The notes beneath the pieces are model-generated. The model was not told the DNA's origin. It made no database searches and saw nothing but the letters and a program-made list of their open reading frames with translations. A stretch of DNA of 25,655 nt, taken from the NCBI GenBank assembly GCA_934232845.1, contig CAKQGD010000024.1, positions 1 to 25,655 of the forward strand, written 5' to 3'. Below are positions 1 to 6,970 of this stretch, one piece after another (positions within the stretch are counted from its first letter, which is position 1; each line of letters starts with the position of its first letter). The DNA is from an uncultured Oscillospiraceae bacterium (GTDB lineage: Bacteria > Bacillota > Clostridia > Oscillospirales > Ruminococcaceae). The translations under genes were made by a program, and so were the position numbers.

Positions 1-284
1 ACTTCATTCTACCAGAGCCTGCAAGCTATGTCTTCTTTTATGCGGTTTCCAATTTGCGCAAGTTATTGTACATTATCAATTTCCAGAAAATAAAAGCCGT
101 AAATATTCCCAAAGTTTTTTCGGCACTTTGGGAATATGTGCCCAAGTTTTTGCTTTTCTTTGCATTTTCTTTATTTTTCCTCTGCGGCATATCGAATGAA
201 ACTAAACGCCGCATGAAAGTGCCCCATCGCAGAACGGCCCTGCGGGGAAGATCGGCCATACGCACAGGCGTATGTGATTTCCAC
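1..284. other. Left-edge intergenic stretch with a 12-bp inverted repeat
   Basis: I see no convincing gene here; the open frames on both strands are Arg/Pro-rich or lack a ribosome binding site. The only structure is a perfect 12-bp inverted repeat, ATATTCCCAAAG at 103-114 and CTTTGGGAATAT at 126-137, separated by 11 nt. It could be an operator or mRNA hairpin for a gene beyond the left edge. It is not a clean intrinsic terminator because neither side is followed directly by a T run. Confidence 0.4.
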
Positions 285-323
285 AAAAAAGGCGGTCGCC
301 CTGCATCTCTGCAAGGCGGCCGC
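285..323 (-). terminator. Intrinsic terminator after the KdgT-like permease gene
   Basis: On the minus strand a 14-bp GC-rich stem (310-323 with 292-305, one mismatch and one G-U pair) closes a 4-nt loop and is followed by a run of six T. It lies about 75 bp past the permease stop codon at 398 and probably ends the host operon. Confidence 0.8.
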
Positions 324-397
324 AAAAGAGAAGAAATGAGAGGTGTTTTCAAGAGAATCGTGCAGTTACAAGAGACTACGCTCTTCTTTCAAGGGGC

Positions 398-1348
398 TTA
401 GGCCGTTTTCTTTGCCTTTTCAGCAATCATCTTGGTCAGGATCGGCGTAACGATTGCCGCAATGATAACGGCAAACGCCAGCTGGCCGGAAGCGACCTCA
501 ACATACGGCTCAAACTGAGGCAGAACGCCCGCGATAATAGCGGGAGCGCCGATCGAGACGCCGCCGACACTGGCAAATGCACAAGCCGCATAACCGGGTC
601 TGCGAAGAATGAACTTATCAACAGGCAGAAGCACCACCATGCTGATCACGAGGAACAGAAGGCCGAGCAGGATGCCGCCGAGGCCAGACTTGATCGCGGT
701 GATCAGGTTCAGGCTGGAGCCGAAGCAGCAGCCGAGGAAAACGAGAGCGATCGGTGTGCCGGGGGCAAACAGCTTGCCGATATTCTCGTCGAGATTCGCA
801 AGAATCAAGCCGACAAGGAACGGAACAATCGTGCCAAGCGCAATCATCCACGGATTCACATTAGAAGCGCCGTCAGCGAAGAAGATGGCCAGAATAATCA
901 ATGGGAACTGCGGAACCGCAATAATGTTGATAATTCCCATCGCGGCCATGTCGATGCCGTCGCCGTACTGCTGCATCAAAGCGGCATACACGCCGGGGTT
1001 GCAGCTGGACATTACAATTACGAAGGCCAGAAGAGAAATACCCATGAAGCCGTCGAGGCCAAAGGTATTTTTCATCACAACGCAGGCGAGAACGCAAAGG
1101 ATCGTACGTACCAGAACAAACACGCCGCCTCTTGCCAGCGCCTTAGGAAGCGCGGAAAGCTTAAGCTGTGTACCGGCAACAAACAAAATGATACCAATGA
1201 TAGTCATCGTGCCGCCCTTAAAAAGAGCTGTAGTGGCACTGCCGATTGTAAGCGCATTCGGAACAAAGGTATTGATCAGAGCAGTAATCAGCATCGGGAT
1301 CAACATCAGGCCGCCCGGAATCTTTTTCACGTTACCAAGGATGTTCAT
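398..1348 (-). CDS. kdgT: KdgT-family permease (2-keto-3-deoxygluconate permease-like)
   Basis: The predicted 316-aa polytopic membrane protein is close to the usual KdgT length. It begins MNILGNVKKIPGGLMLIPM, the typical amino end of the family, and has about ten hydrophobic segments. Other family-like stretches are SSCNPGVYAALMQQYGD and ASVGGVSIGAPAII near the carboxyl end. Known members import 2-keto-3-deoxygluconate with protons. The start at 1348 is chosen over an upstream ATG at 1414 because AGGAGG (1355-1360) sits just before it. The gene follows the ligase and oxidoreductase genes on the same strand after a 409-bp gap and may have its own promoter. No sugar-acid enzymes (kinase, aldolase, pectinase) are nearby, so the substrate may be another small organic acid. 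The family call is firm; the substrate is not. Confidence 0.85.
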   Translation of the reverse strand: MNILGNVKKIPGGLMLIPMLITALINTFVPNALTIGSATTALFKGGTMTIIGIILFVAGTQLKLSALPKALARGGVFVLVRTILCVLACVVMKNTFGLDGFMGISLLAFVIVMSSCNPGVYAALMQQYGDGIDMAAMGIINIIAVPQFPLIILAIFFADGASNVNPWMIALGTIVPFLVGLILANLDENIGKLFAPGTPIALVFLGCCFGSSLNLITAIKSGLGGILLGLLFLVISMVVLLPVDKFILRRPGYAACAFASVGGVSIGAPAIIAGVLPQFEPYVEVASGQLAFAVIIAAIVTPILTKMIAEKAKKTA

Positions 1349-1757
1349 CAGAGGCCTCCTTTTCTTTTTTGAAAATTGGCAAGGACTTAATATTACTAAC
1401 AAGTTTATTACCAATTTGTATTTTTATTAAATTTTTAACAAAGTCTCTTCCAGTATACAGCATCGACCGCTGTGTCTCGAATGAATCTTCTTTTCCACAT
1501 ATCGCGCGGAAGTCTTCTTTCTCTGAATATATCATAGGAAAAGAAAAATCCCTCGGCCAATATGACTGAAAACAGAAGCTTCACCCTTTTTCCTATCCGC
1601 TTCGGCACAGTCTAAACAGACGCATCTGCATCTGTCAAACAACTCTGCGGCGCTCGATAGGAATACTCGCTTTATCGCCCTTTTCTCGGTGGGCGCCCCA
1701 CCTGATTTGCAGACGGGACGCCCATACCGATACAAAACGATTCTTTTAGTTCAAAAA
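1349..1757. other. AT-rich intergenic region with a GC-rich hairpin
   Basis: This 409-bp gap separates the oxidoreductase stop from the permease start. GGGCGCCCC (1691-1699) and GGGACGCCC (1715-1723) form a 9-bp stem with one G-U pair in the minus-strand RNA, about 35 nt past the oxidoreductase stop. No T run follows, so it may protect or weakly terminate the upstream mRNA. The part near the permease (1380-1440) is very AT-rich and probably contains its promoter, but I cannot pick one convincingly. No gene is seen. Confidence 0.4.
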
Positions 1758-2891
1758 TCAGCCTTTGAAGAGAGGCTCATAGGGATCGACGCCCTTCTTC
1801 TCACAGACCTTTTCCCAAACGATGCAGTTAACAGGCTCATGTCTCTGGTCACGGGCAAGGCAGGTGTTGCAGTACACGCACTTGACCATGGGCTCAGGGT
1901 TGATACCCGCAGCCTTATTCACGAACTCAGGATCGCAGATACCGGGACGGCAGTAGCCGATGATGTCGGCAGAGCCGTTGGTGAAGATTTCCTGACCTCT
2001 TTCGAGGGTGTCGATCTTACCGGAAACGATGACGGGGATGTCAGAGCCGACCTCACGGAGAGCACGCTTGATGCCGTCAGCGAGGTAAACATGCAGGCCA
2101 TAGGGATAGTACTCAGGCGGCATGCAGCGGTTGCCGGAGTAGCCCATGTACCAAGCGCCGTCTTCGGTCTTGCCGCCGGCGGAAACGGAGATGAAGTCCA
2201 TACCAGCCTTCGCAAAGATCTGAGCGATCTTGGTGGTGTGCTTCAGGGTGTTGCCGCCGTTAACAAACTCTTCACCGGAGATACGGCAGCCGATGCAGTA
2301 GTCGTCGCCGACAACAGCACGAGCCTTTTCCATGATCTCGGTCACGATGCGGCACTTGCCTTCGATGCCCTTGCCGTACTCATCGGTGCGCTTGTTCAGG
2401 TTGGAAATGAAGGAAGACAGGGTGTAGCCGTGAGCAACGTGGAGCTCAACGCCGTCGTAACCAGCCTTCTTCGCCAGAACGATCGCATTGACGAACTGCT
2501 GCTCAATGTCAAGGATTTCTTCCTTGGTGAAGTCCTCGATCGGGAACTTCCAACCGGTCTTAACAGACTGCTTCACGTAGTGAATCAGCTGAACGGTCAT
2601 TTTGCAGCCATACTCATGGACAGCGTCGGTCATAACCTTATGGCGGGCAGCCTGCTCTTCGCTGACAAGACGAAGAAGTCCGGGGCTCTTCATGGTGTTG
2701 ATGCCGCAGGCCTCAACATCGATCAGGCCGAAGCCGCCCTTGGCGCGCTTGACATGACGGTCAATCAGAGCGTCAGTCAGGTAGCCATCGTCGTGACCAG
2801 CCAGAACAGAAACTGCAGGCAGCCAGCAGATACGGTTTTTCAGCTCAAGATTTCTGAATTTTGCGGGCTTAAGAATTCCCAGATCTTTCAT
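1758..2891 (-). CDS. Iron-sulfur Old Yellow Enzyme family NADH:flavin oxidoreductase, short form
   Basis: The 377-aa protein is an FMN-binding TIM barrel of the 2,4-dienoyl-CoA reductase / 2-enoate reductase branch. Visible signatures are the ELHVAHGY active-site strand (149-156), NKRTDEYG (166-173), RISGEEF (203-209) and the phosphate-binding end IPVIVSGKI...GSADIIGYCRPGICDPEFV (285-324). Cysteines 338, 341, 344 and 356 (CX2CX2CX11C) fit the 4Fe-4S cluster of this branch. The C-terminal FAD/NAD domain of full-length dienoyl-CoA reductases (about 640-670 aa) is absent, so electrons would come from a separate partner. The gene starts 86 bp after the ligase stop and is probably co-transcribed with it, which suggests reduction of an unsaturated acid or its CoA ester. 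The family is clear; the substrate is unknown. Confidence 0.85.
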   Translation of the reverse strand: MKDLGILKPAKFRNLELKNRICWLPAVSVLAGHDDGYLTDALIDRHVKRAKGGFGLIDVEACGINTMKSPGLLRLVSEEQAARHKVMTDAVHEYGCKMTVQLIHYVKQSVKTGWKFPIEDFTKEEILDIEQQFVNAIVLAKKAGYDGVELHVAHGYTLSSFISNLNKRTDEYGKGIEGKCRIVTEIMEKARAVVGDDYCIGCRISGEEFVNGGNTLKHTTKIAQIFAKAGMDFISVSAGGKTEDGAWYMGYSGNRCMPPEYYPYGLHVYLADGIKRALREVGSDIPVIVSGKIDTLERGQEIFTNGSADIIGYCRPGICDPEFVNKAAGINPEPMVKCVYCNTCLARDQRHEPVNCIVWEKVCEKKGVDPYEPLFKG

Positions 2892-2977
2892 GATACATCT
2901 CTCCTCTTATTTCTTCACAACAGCCGGAGTATTTCATCCGGCCGTGTTGAACCGAAATGGTTGCAGAAGCTCCAGAA

Positions 2978-4735
2978 TTACTTGGCAGCCTCTTCAGCGG
3001 CGACGATCGCAGCGATTTCCTTCTTCAGGTTCGCTTTGTCAATCTTGCCGATGTTGGTCTTCTTCATTTCATCGCGGATCTCGATACGCTCAGGCATCTT
3101 GAACTTGGCAAGCTTGCCGTCCAGAACCTTCTGAACGTACTCAACGGTCAGCTCAGAAGCCTTGTCGGCATACTGCGGAAGCAACTCGACATAGAGGCAA
3201 CCCTTTTCACCCAAAATCTTATCGGGCATTGCGACGAGCGCGCAGTCATGGATCCACTCGATGTTCTCGAGGCAGGCGTTCTCAACTTCTTCGCAGGAGA
3301 ACTTCTCACCGCCGCGGTTGATAGCGTCCTTATAACGGCCCATGATGACGAAGCCGCGACGGGACTCATGCAGGCAAGCCATATCGCCGGACTTATAGAA
3401 GCCGTCAGCGGTAAACGCCTCAACGTTGCGCTCAGGAGCACGGAAGTAGCCACGGATGGTGTACGGGCCACGGAAGCAGATCTCGCCGGGAACGCCGGTC
3501 TGGCTGGTCTCGGGGATGTTGAAGCAGTCGCCCACAGGGCCGGACTCAGCAATCACATGGCCGTCATCATGGTCAAGGATCTTCCACTCGTCGTAAGCAG
3601 AGATCGGCAGACCGATGGTAGCAAAACGAACATTGGGATCGGGATCGTCGCGGCGGGTCTGGGTGATGGTGCCTTCAGACATACCGAACTGAGAAATCAG
3701 CTCGCAGCCGAGCGTATCCTTAACGGTGACAGCCAGAGTAGGCTCCAGCTTGGAAGCACCGTTGATCAGCGTAACGAGAGAAGACAGATCGTAGTTCTTG
3801 CGATCCTCGAAGTTGAGCAGCTTGATGATCATGGTCGGAACCATGGGCATCTCGGTGATCTTCTCATCCTGAATGGTCTGGCAGATGTCATCCATGGAGT
3901 TCTTCGCCAACATGACGACCTTACCGCCGTTGAGCCAGCAGCCGATGATGCCGGGAGCCGCCAGAACGAAGTTATGCGCAACAGGAGCAACCGCCAACTG
4001 TACGGTGTACATGTCGAGCGCGATTTCACGAGAGCACTCAGCTGCATAGTAAACATATGCATTGTACTCTCTCGGGATCAGCTTCGGCGTGCCGGTCGTG
4101 CCGCCGGAGAGCAGCAGGATGCAGACGTCGTGGGGATCCGGATGAGCGGCCTTGAGGATATCCTCAGCGGGAACTCTCTCTTCGATCGGATCTTCGAAGA
4201 GGTCGTTCACGTAGATGTAGCCCTCGGGAACCTTGCCCTTGACATGAGCGCCCGCGAACATCTTCCACTTCATGCCGAGCTCATCGCCGACCTGATCCAT
4301 CAGTTCAGCATAATTGTAACCTCTGGCCTCGCCGCAGGAAATGTACGCAACAGCGCCGCCCTTGGCAGCAATCTGGGAAACTTCGCTGTAACGATGCTGG
4401 GGCAGCAGCATAATCGGAATCACACCGATGCGGTTGAAAGCCAGCCACATGATGCCGAATTCCGGCAGGTTGGTCATCTGCACAGCAACCGTGTCGCCTC
4501 TCTGAAGGCCAAGGTTGAGGAAATGCAGAGCCAGTCTCTTGGAGAGAAGCATCATCTCTTTATAGGTATATCTCTGGGACATACCTTCGCCGCCGACGAG
4601 AGCTTCGCGGTCGTTCATACGATAAGCCATCTTGTCGAACTGATCCGCAAAGGTCTCAGTGGGCCAGCATTTCTCGTCATAAAGAGCCTGCATGTGGGGT
4701 CTGTAGGGTACGAATCCGTCTAAAAGCATTTGCAT
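2978..4735 (-). CDS. EntE/DhbE-like acyl-adenylate-forming ligase (AMP-binding)
   Basis: The 585-aa ANL-superfamily enzyme activates a carboxylic acid as an acyl-AMP, possibly then as a CoA thioester. Core motifs are SGGTTGTPK (210-218), QFGMSEG (349-355), YKSGD (447-451), GRYKDAINRGGEKFS (466-480) and NIGKIDK (561-567), which contains the expected catalytic lysine. The amino end and the VAHNFVLAAPG stretch (252-262) resemble 2,3-dihydroxybenzoate-AMP ligases. The Asn that contacts the aryl acid is present (N255), but alanine stands where EntE has serine. No siderophore synthesis genes are nearby, so a catabolic aryl- or enoyl-acid ligase is more likely than siderophore loading. The start at 4735 is preferred to 4804 because GAGGGAG lies 8 nt upstream. 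Confidence 0.8.
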   Translation of the reverse strand: MQMLLDGFVPYRPHMQALYDEKCWPTETFADQFDKMAYRMNDREALVGGEGMSQRYTYKEMMLLSKRLALHFLNLGLQRGDTVAVQMTNLPEFGIMWLAFNRIGVIPIMLLPQHRYSEVSQIAAKGGAVAYISCGEARGYNYAELMDQVGDELGMKWKMFAGAHVKGKVPEGYIYVNDLFEDPIEERVPAEDILKAAHPDPHDVCILLLSGGTTGTPKLIPREYNAYVYYAAECSREIALDMYTVQLAVAPVAHNFVLAAPGIIGCWLNGGKVVMLAKNSMDDICQTIQDEKITEMPMVPTMIIKLLNFEDRKNYDLSSLVTLINGASKLEPTLAVTVKDTLGCELISQFGMSEGTITQTRRDDPDPNVRFATIGLPISAYDEWKILDHDDGHVIAESGPVGDCFNIPETSQTGVPGEICFRGPYTIRGYFRAPERNVEAFTADGFYKSGDMACLHESRRGFVIMGRYKDAINRGGEKFSCEEVENACLENIEWIHDCALVAMPDKILGEKGCLYVELLPQYADKASELTVEYVQKVLDGKLAKFKMPERIEIRDEMKKTNIGKIDKANLKKEIAAIVAAEEAAK

Positions 4736-5013
4736 TTGTGAGTCTCCCTCTTTCTTTTTATATTTTAGGCACAGAATGCGATGCAGCCTGCGCCTGCCTG
4801 ACAAAATAAAATGGAGCCATGCAGTTCGAAATGTTACGGACGGACTTCTAAAAAGTGTTCAGAAGTGTTCATTGTATTCGGCATCCGTCACAGTTTCGTT
4901 CACTTTTTAACAAATAAAATAACAAAAACTTCTTTTCTATCAAAAAACGCCGAACTTTTAAGCCGCGGGAGGTTGTCTGACGGCCTCTTCGGCACGTTCA
5001 AATAGCAGCTGCA

Positions 5014-5052
5014 AATTAGTCACTAATTCGTTAGACACTAATTTGTACTAAC
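5014..5052. promoter_or_regulatory. Tandem palindromes, probable MarR operator for the ligase operon
   Basis: AATTAGTCACTAATT (5014-5028) is a perfect 15-bp palindrome around a central C. TTAGACACTAA (5031-5041) repeats the same half-sites with centres 15 bp apart, and a GTTAG...CTAAC frame spans 5030-5052. TTAGT/ACTAA half-sites are typical of MarR-family operators. The elements lie between the MarR gene and the ligase gene, about 280 bp upstream of the ligase start. I could not assign a confident promoter next to them. Confidence 0.55.
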
Positions 5053-5066
5053 TAAAGAAAGGATAA

Positions 5067-5081
5067 GGGGCATCTCGCCCC
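5067..5081 (-). terminator. Weak hairpin after the MarR gene
   Basis: In the minus-strand RNA, GGGGC and GCCCC (5077-5081 with 5067-5071) form a 5-bp stem with a 5-nt loop, followed by the mixed tract TTATCCTTTCTTT. It could partly separate the MarR transcript from the ligase operon, but the stem is short and the T tract interrupted. Confidence 0.35.
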
Positions 5082-5128
5082 CCTCCTGTCTTTTGGCGTT
5101 ACGGATAAGTACAAATGATCACTGAGCT

Positions 5129-5575
5129 TCAGGTTTCCGTCTCATTATTTCTTGCAATTCGTTTGAGCATCCCCACCATTGTGTCCTTTTCCTCATCTGT
5201 GAGGACAGAAAAGACTTCGCTCAAATTCTGCATATGAAGCGGAAATACTTTGTCCATCAGCCTGCGTCCATCGCTGCTGATGCTGATCAGATAGGAACGT
5301 CTGTCATCCGGATTTTCCCTTCTGCAGACCAAACCCTGCTGCTCCAGGTTGCGGATTACGACCGTCATGCTGCCGCCACTGGAAAGGACCTTGTTGATGA
5401 TTTGTTTCACCGTCAAGTCTCCCTTGCTGTACAGAACCTCCAAAACTGTGAACTGCGGCATTGTCAGTCCGTAATCATAGAACATTCGCATGGACCGCTT
5501 ATGAGCGTTGCGGTACGCACGGCCCAAACCAATGATCATTTTGGCATCCAGCCGATTAAAAGTGTAATTTGCCAT
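5129..5575 (-). CDS. MarR-family transcriptional regulator
   Basis: The 148-aa protein has the usual MarR length and layout: an N-terminal dimerisation helix, then a winged helix-turn-helix with LTMPQFTVLEVLYSKGDLTVKQI, the recognition region GGSMTVVIRNLEQQGLVCR, and the wing NPDDRRSYLISIS. MarR proteins usually repress nearby genes and let go when a small phenolic or other ligand binds. It is the first host gene next to the prophage and lies upstream of the ligase, oxidoreductase and permease genes on the same strand, so it probably controls them through the palindromes at 5014-5052. There is no Shine-Dalgarno site before the ATG, which fits the predicted leaderless transcript. Confidence 0.88.
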   Translation of the reverse strand: MANYTFNRLDAKMIIGLGRAYRNAHKRSMRMFYDYGLTMPQFTVLEVLYSKGDLTVKQIINKVLSSGGSMTVVIRNLEQQGLVCRRENPDDRRSYLISISSDGRRLMDKVFPLHMQNLSEVFSVLTDEEKDTMVGMLKRIARNNETET

Positions 5576-5581
5576 AAGTAA

Positions 5582-5610
5582 AAGATAACATCAATTCGTG
5601 ATAAAGTCAA
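5582..5610 (-). promoter_or_regulatory. Promoter of the MarR gene, predicted leaderless
   Basis: On the minus strand TTGACT (5605-5610) and TATCTT (5582-5587) are separated by exactly 17 nt. Seven nt beyond the -10 box is position 5575, the A of the MarR start codon. The spacer holds ATCA-N5-TGAT, a possible autoregulatory half-site pair. It lies only 33 bp from the end of the prophage toxin array. Confidence 0.65.
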
Positions 5611-5642
5611 ATGGTAACCTGTTCAAAAATTTTGTCAGTATT

Positions 5643-6395
5643 TTAGTGATAATGTGCGTGACTATCATCAATCGGAATGCGAAAGCAATGAATTGGGAGA
5701 ACGGATGATTCTGGGATCGCAGTTCCTTGTCCTCTTTCGCCACCGAATTCACACATTAACCAATAGCATTTGTCCAAACCTGCTGGACTTGATTTTCCGT
5801 AATTCGGTCTACTGGTGATATAAGGCTTTCTTGAACCTGTGACACTCGTATCCCTATTTATTATATTTCCTGTTAGCGGTTCTGACCCTTTTTTAACCGA
5901 TTCCTCCAGATCAGCGTCATTTCCCTGCGTAATACCATCGGCAGCTGAGTCTCTCCCCGCAAGAGACGCCTGCTGCACAATGAGGACATCCTCTTCCGTC
6001 GCCTTATTCCACCAGCGCCGGCCATATTCTCTTTTCAGCTCCTGCACCGCGTCCGGCGTCAGGTTATTATACAGCGGCGTATTCAATGCAGGATCATCCG
6101 TCACGGCAAGCCCCAGCCGATACTTCGCCTTTTGCAGCTGCTCCGGCGTGACAGTCTGCGCCCAATCCCCGCCGTATTCTTGTGCCAGATAGCGCGTCAG
6201 CTGCGGGTTCTCCGATGCTGTGGCCGATGCGCCGTCAGCAGTCTCATCCGGCGTCTGTACGGGAGTTTTTTCAGAGGCTTCCTTCTTTTTTTCGGTATTC
6301 TCCGCACTTTTAGCGTCACTTTGCACCGCCTGCTCCTGCGCCGGAAAAACTACTCCGCTTTCTGTTATCATACCGCCGAAGTTTTCTATTAGCAA
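5643..6395 (-). pseudogene. Displaced toxin module fragment, decayed HNH-like C-terminus
   Basis: The 250-aa open frame starts at a TTG without a ribosome site. Residues 7-148 copy the third linker of the 816-aa proteins (MITESGVVFPAQEQA, DWAQTVTPEQLQKAKY, YGRRWWNKATEEDVLIVQQASLAG), and ITQGNDA recurs in the 174-aa fragment. The end begins KPYITSRPNYGK, like the start of an HNH/GH-E type toxin nuclease. A change of frame at the A run near 5793-5796 gives NQVQQVWTNAIG and then a stop; NQVQQVW fits that family better than what follows in the open frame. I therefore read it as a broken toxin cassette with no immunity gene. It is the last module before host DNA. Confidence 0.6.
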
Positions 6396-6415
6396 GAAAT
6401 TTTGTTATGCAAAAG

Positions 6416-6441
6416 AAAAGCCGCTCAGGTAAGCGGCTTTT
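6416..6441 (-). terminator. Intrinsic terminator after the Ntox28-type toxin/immunity pair
   Basis: AAAAGCCGCT and AGCGGCTTTT form a 10-bp perfect stem with a 6-nt loop and T runs on both sides. It sits 115 bp past the immunity stop codon and 20 bp before the next module fragment. Confidence 0.75.
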
Positions 6442-6556
6442 GATAATATGTTTATTTACTCCACCTTTTGAAATGTTTGATAGTGGGCATTTCTCCTCAA
6501 TTCGGCCCATCAAGGACTATTGTGCTCCTCTCTTTTGGGATTTAAAGAACGCAGAA

Positions 6557-6970
6557 TTATTCGGTGATTTTTCTGGTTATAACATCTACTGCTTTTTTAA
6601 AGTCAGCTTTTTCTTCGTCATCTAACCATTCATACTCATCGCTTTTGTCCGAAGCATTTTTTAAAATCCCCTTTAATTCATTGGAATAAGGTTTTAAAAT
6701 CCGCTGTTCCATTTCGGAAACTTTTTCTATCAATTCGCCCTCAAAGATTTCCCCAACAAATAAATCTTTCTGTAATTCTTCTATTGTCTTCGTCATTGCA
6801 ATATCGAGGAACTCTTTTTGACGCAGCATTCGCAAAATATCCTCAATAGTAATCTCATATAACCTTTTATCAAGCAGTGCATTATACCATTTTTGCAAAG
6901 GATATAACTCTTTATCTGAAACTATATACTTGCAGTGAAACATTTCTTTTATTGTTCTTCTGTCTTCCAT
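6557..6970 (-). CDS. Probable immunity protein (CdiI-like) for the Ntox28-type toxin
   Basis: The 137-aa, Glu/Lys-rich, soluble, mainly helical protein has the motif ELYPLQKWYNALLDKRLYEI followed by DILRMLRQ and FVGEIFEGELIEKV. This pattern is typical of proteins annotated as contact-dependent growth inhibition immunity proteins. Its ATG overlaps the toxin stop by one base (TAATG), and GGAGG inside the last toxin codons serves as its ribosome site, so the pair is translationally coupled. It would bind and block the toxin in the cytoplasm. Its DNA is AT-rich compared with the upstream linker, as is common for transferred toxin/immunity cassettes. The role is inferred mainly from position and the family-like motif. 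Confidence 0.65.
   Translation of the reverse strand: MEDRRTIKEMFHCKYIVSDKELYPLQKWYNALLDKRLYEITIEDILRMLRQKEFLDIAMTKTIEELQKDLFVGEIFEGELIEKVSEMEQRILKPYSNELKGILKNASDKSDEYEWLDDEEKADFKKAVDVITRKITE

Noticed and set aside
2957..4723. 588-aa plus-strand open frame opposite the ligase
   Set aside because: The opposite strand encodes all ANL motifs; this frame is an antisense by-product of codon bias. The same applies to the 481-aa frame at 1689-3134.
5576..5642. Attachment site at the prophage/host border
   Set aside because: No tRNA, integrase or recognisable repeat is present and the other prophage end is outside the window, so an att core cannot be identified.
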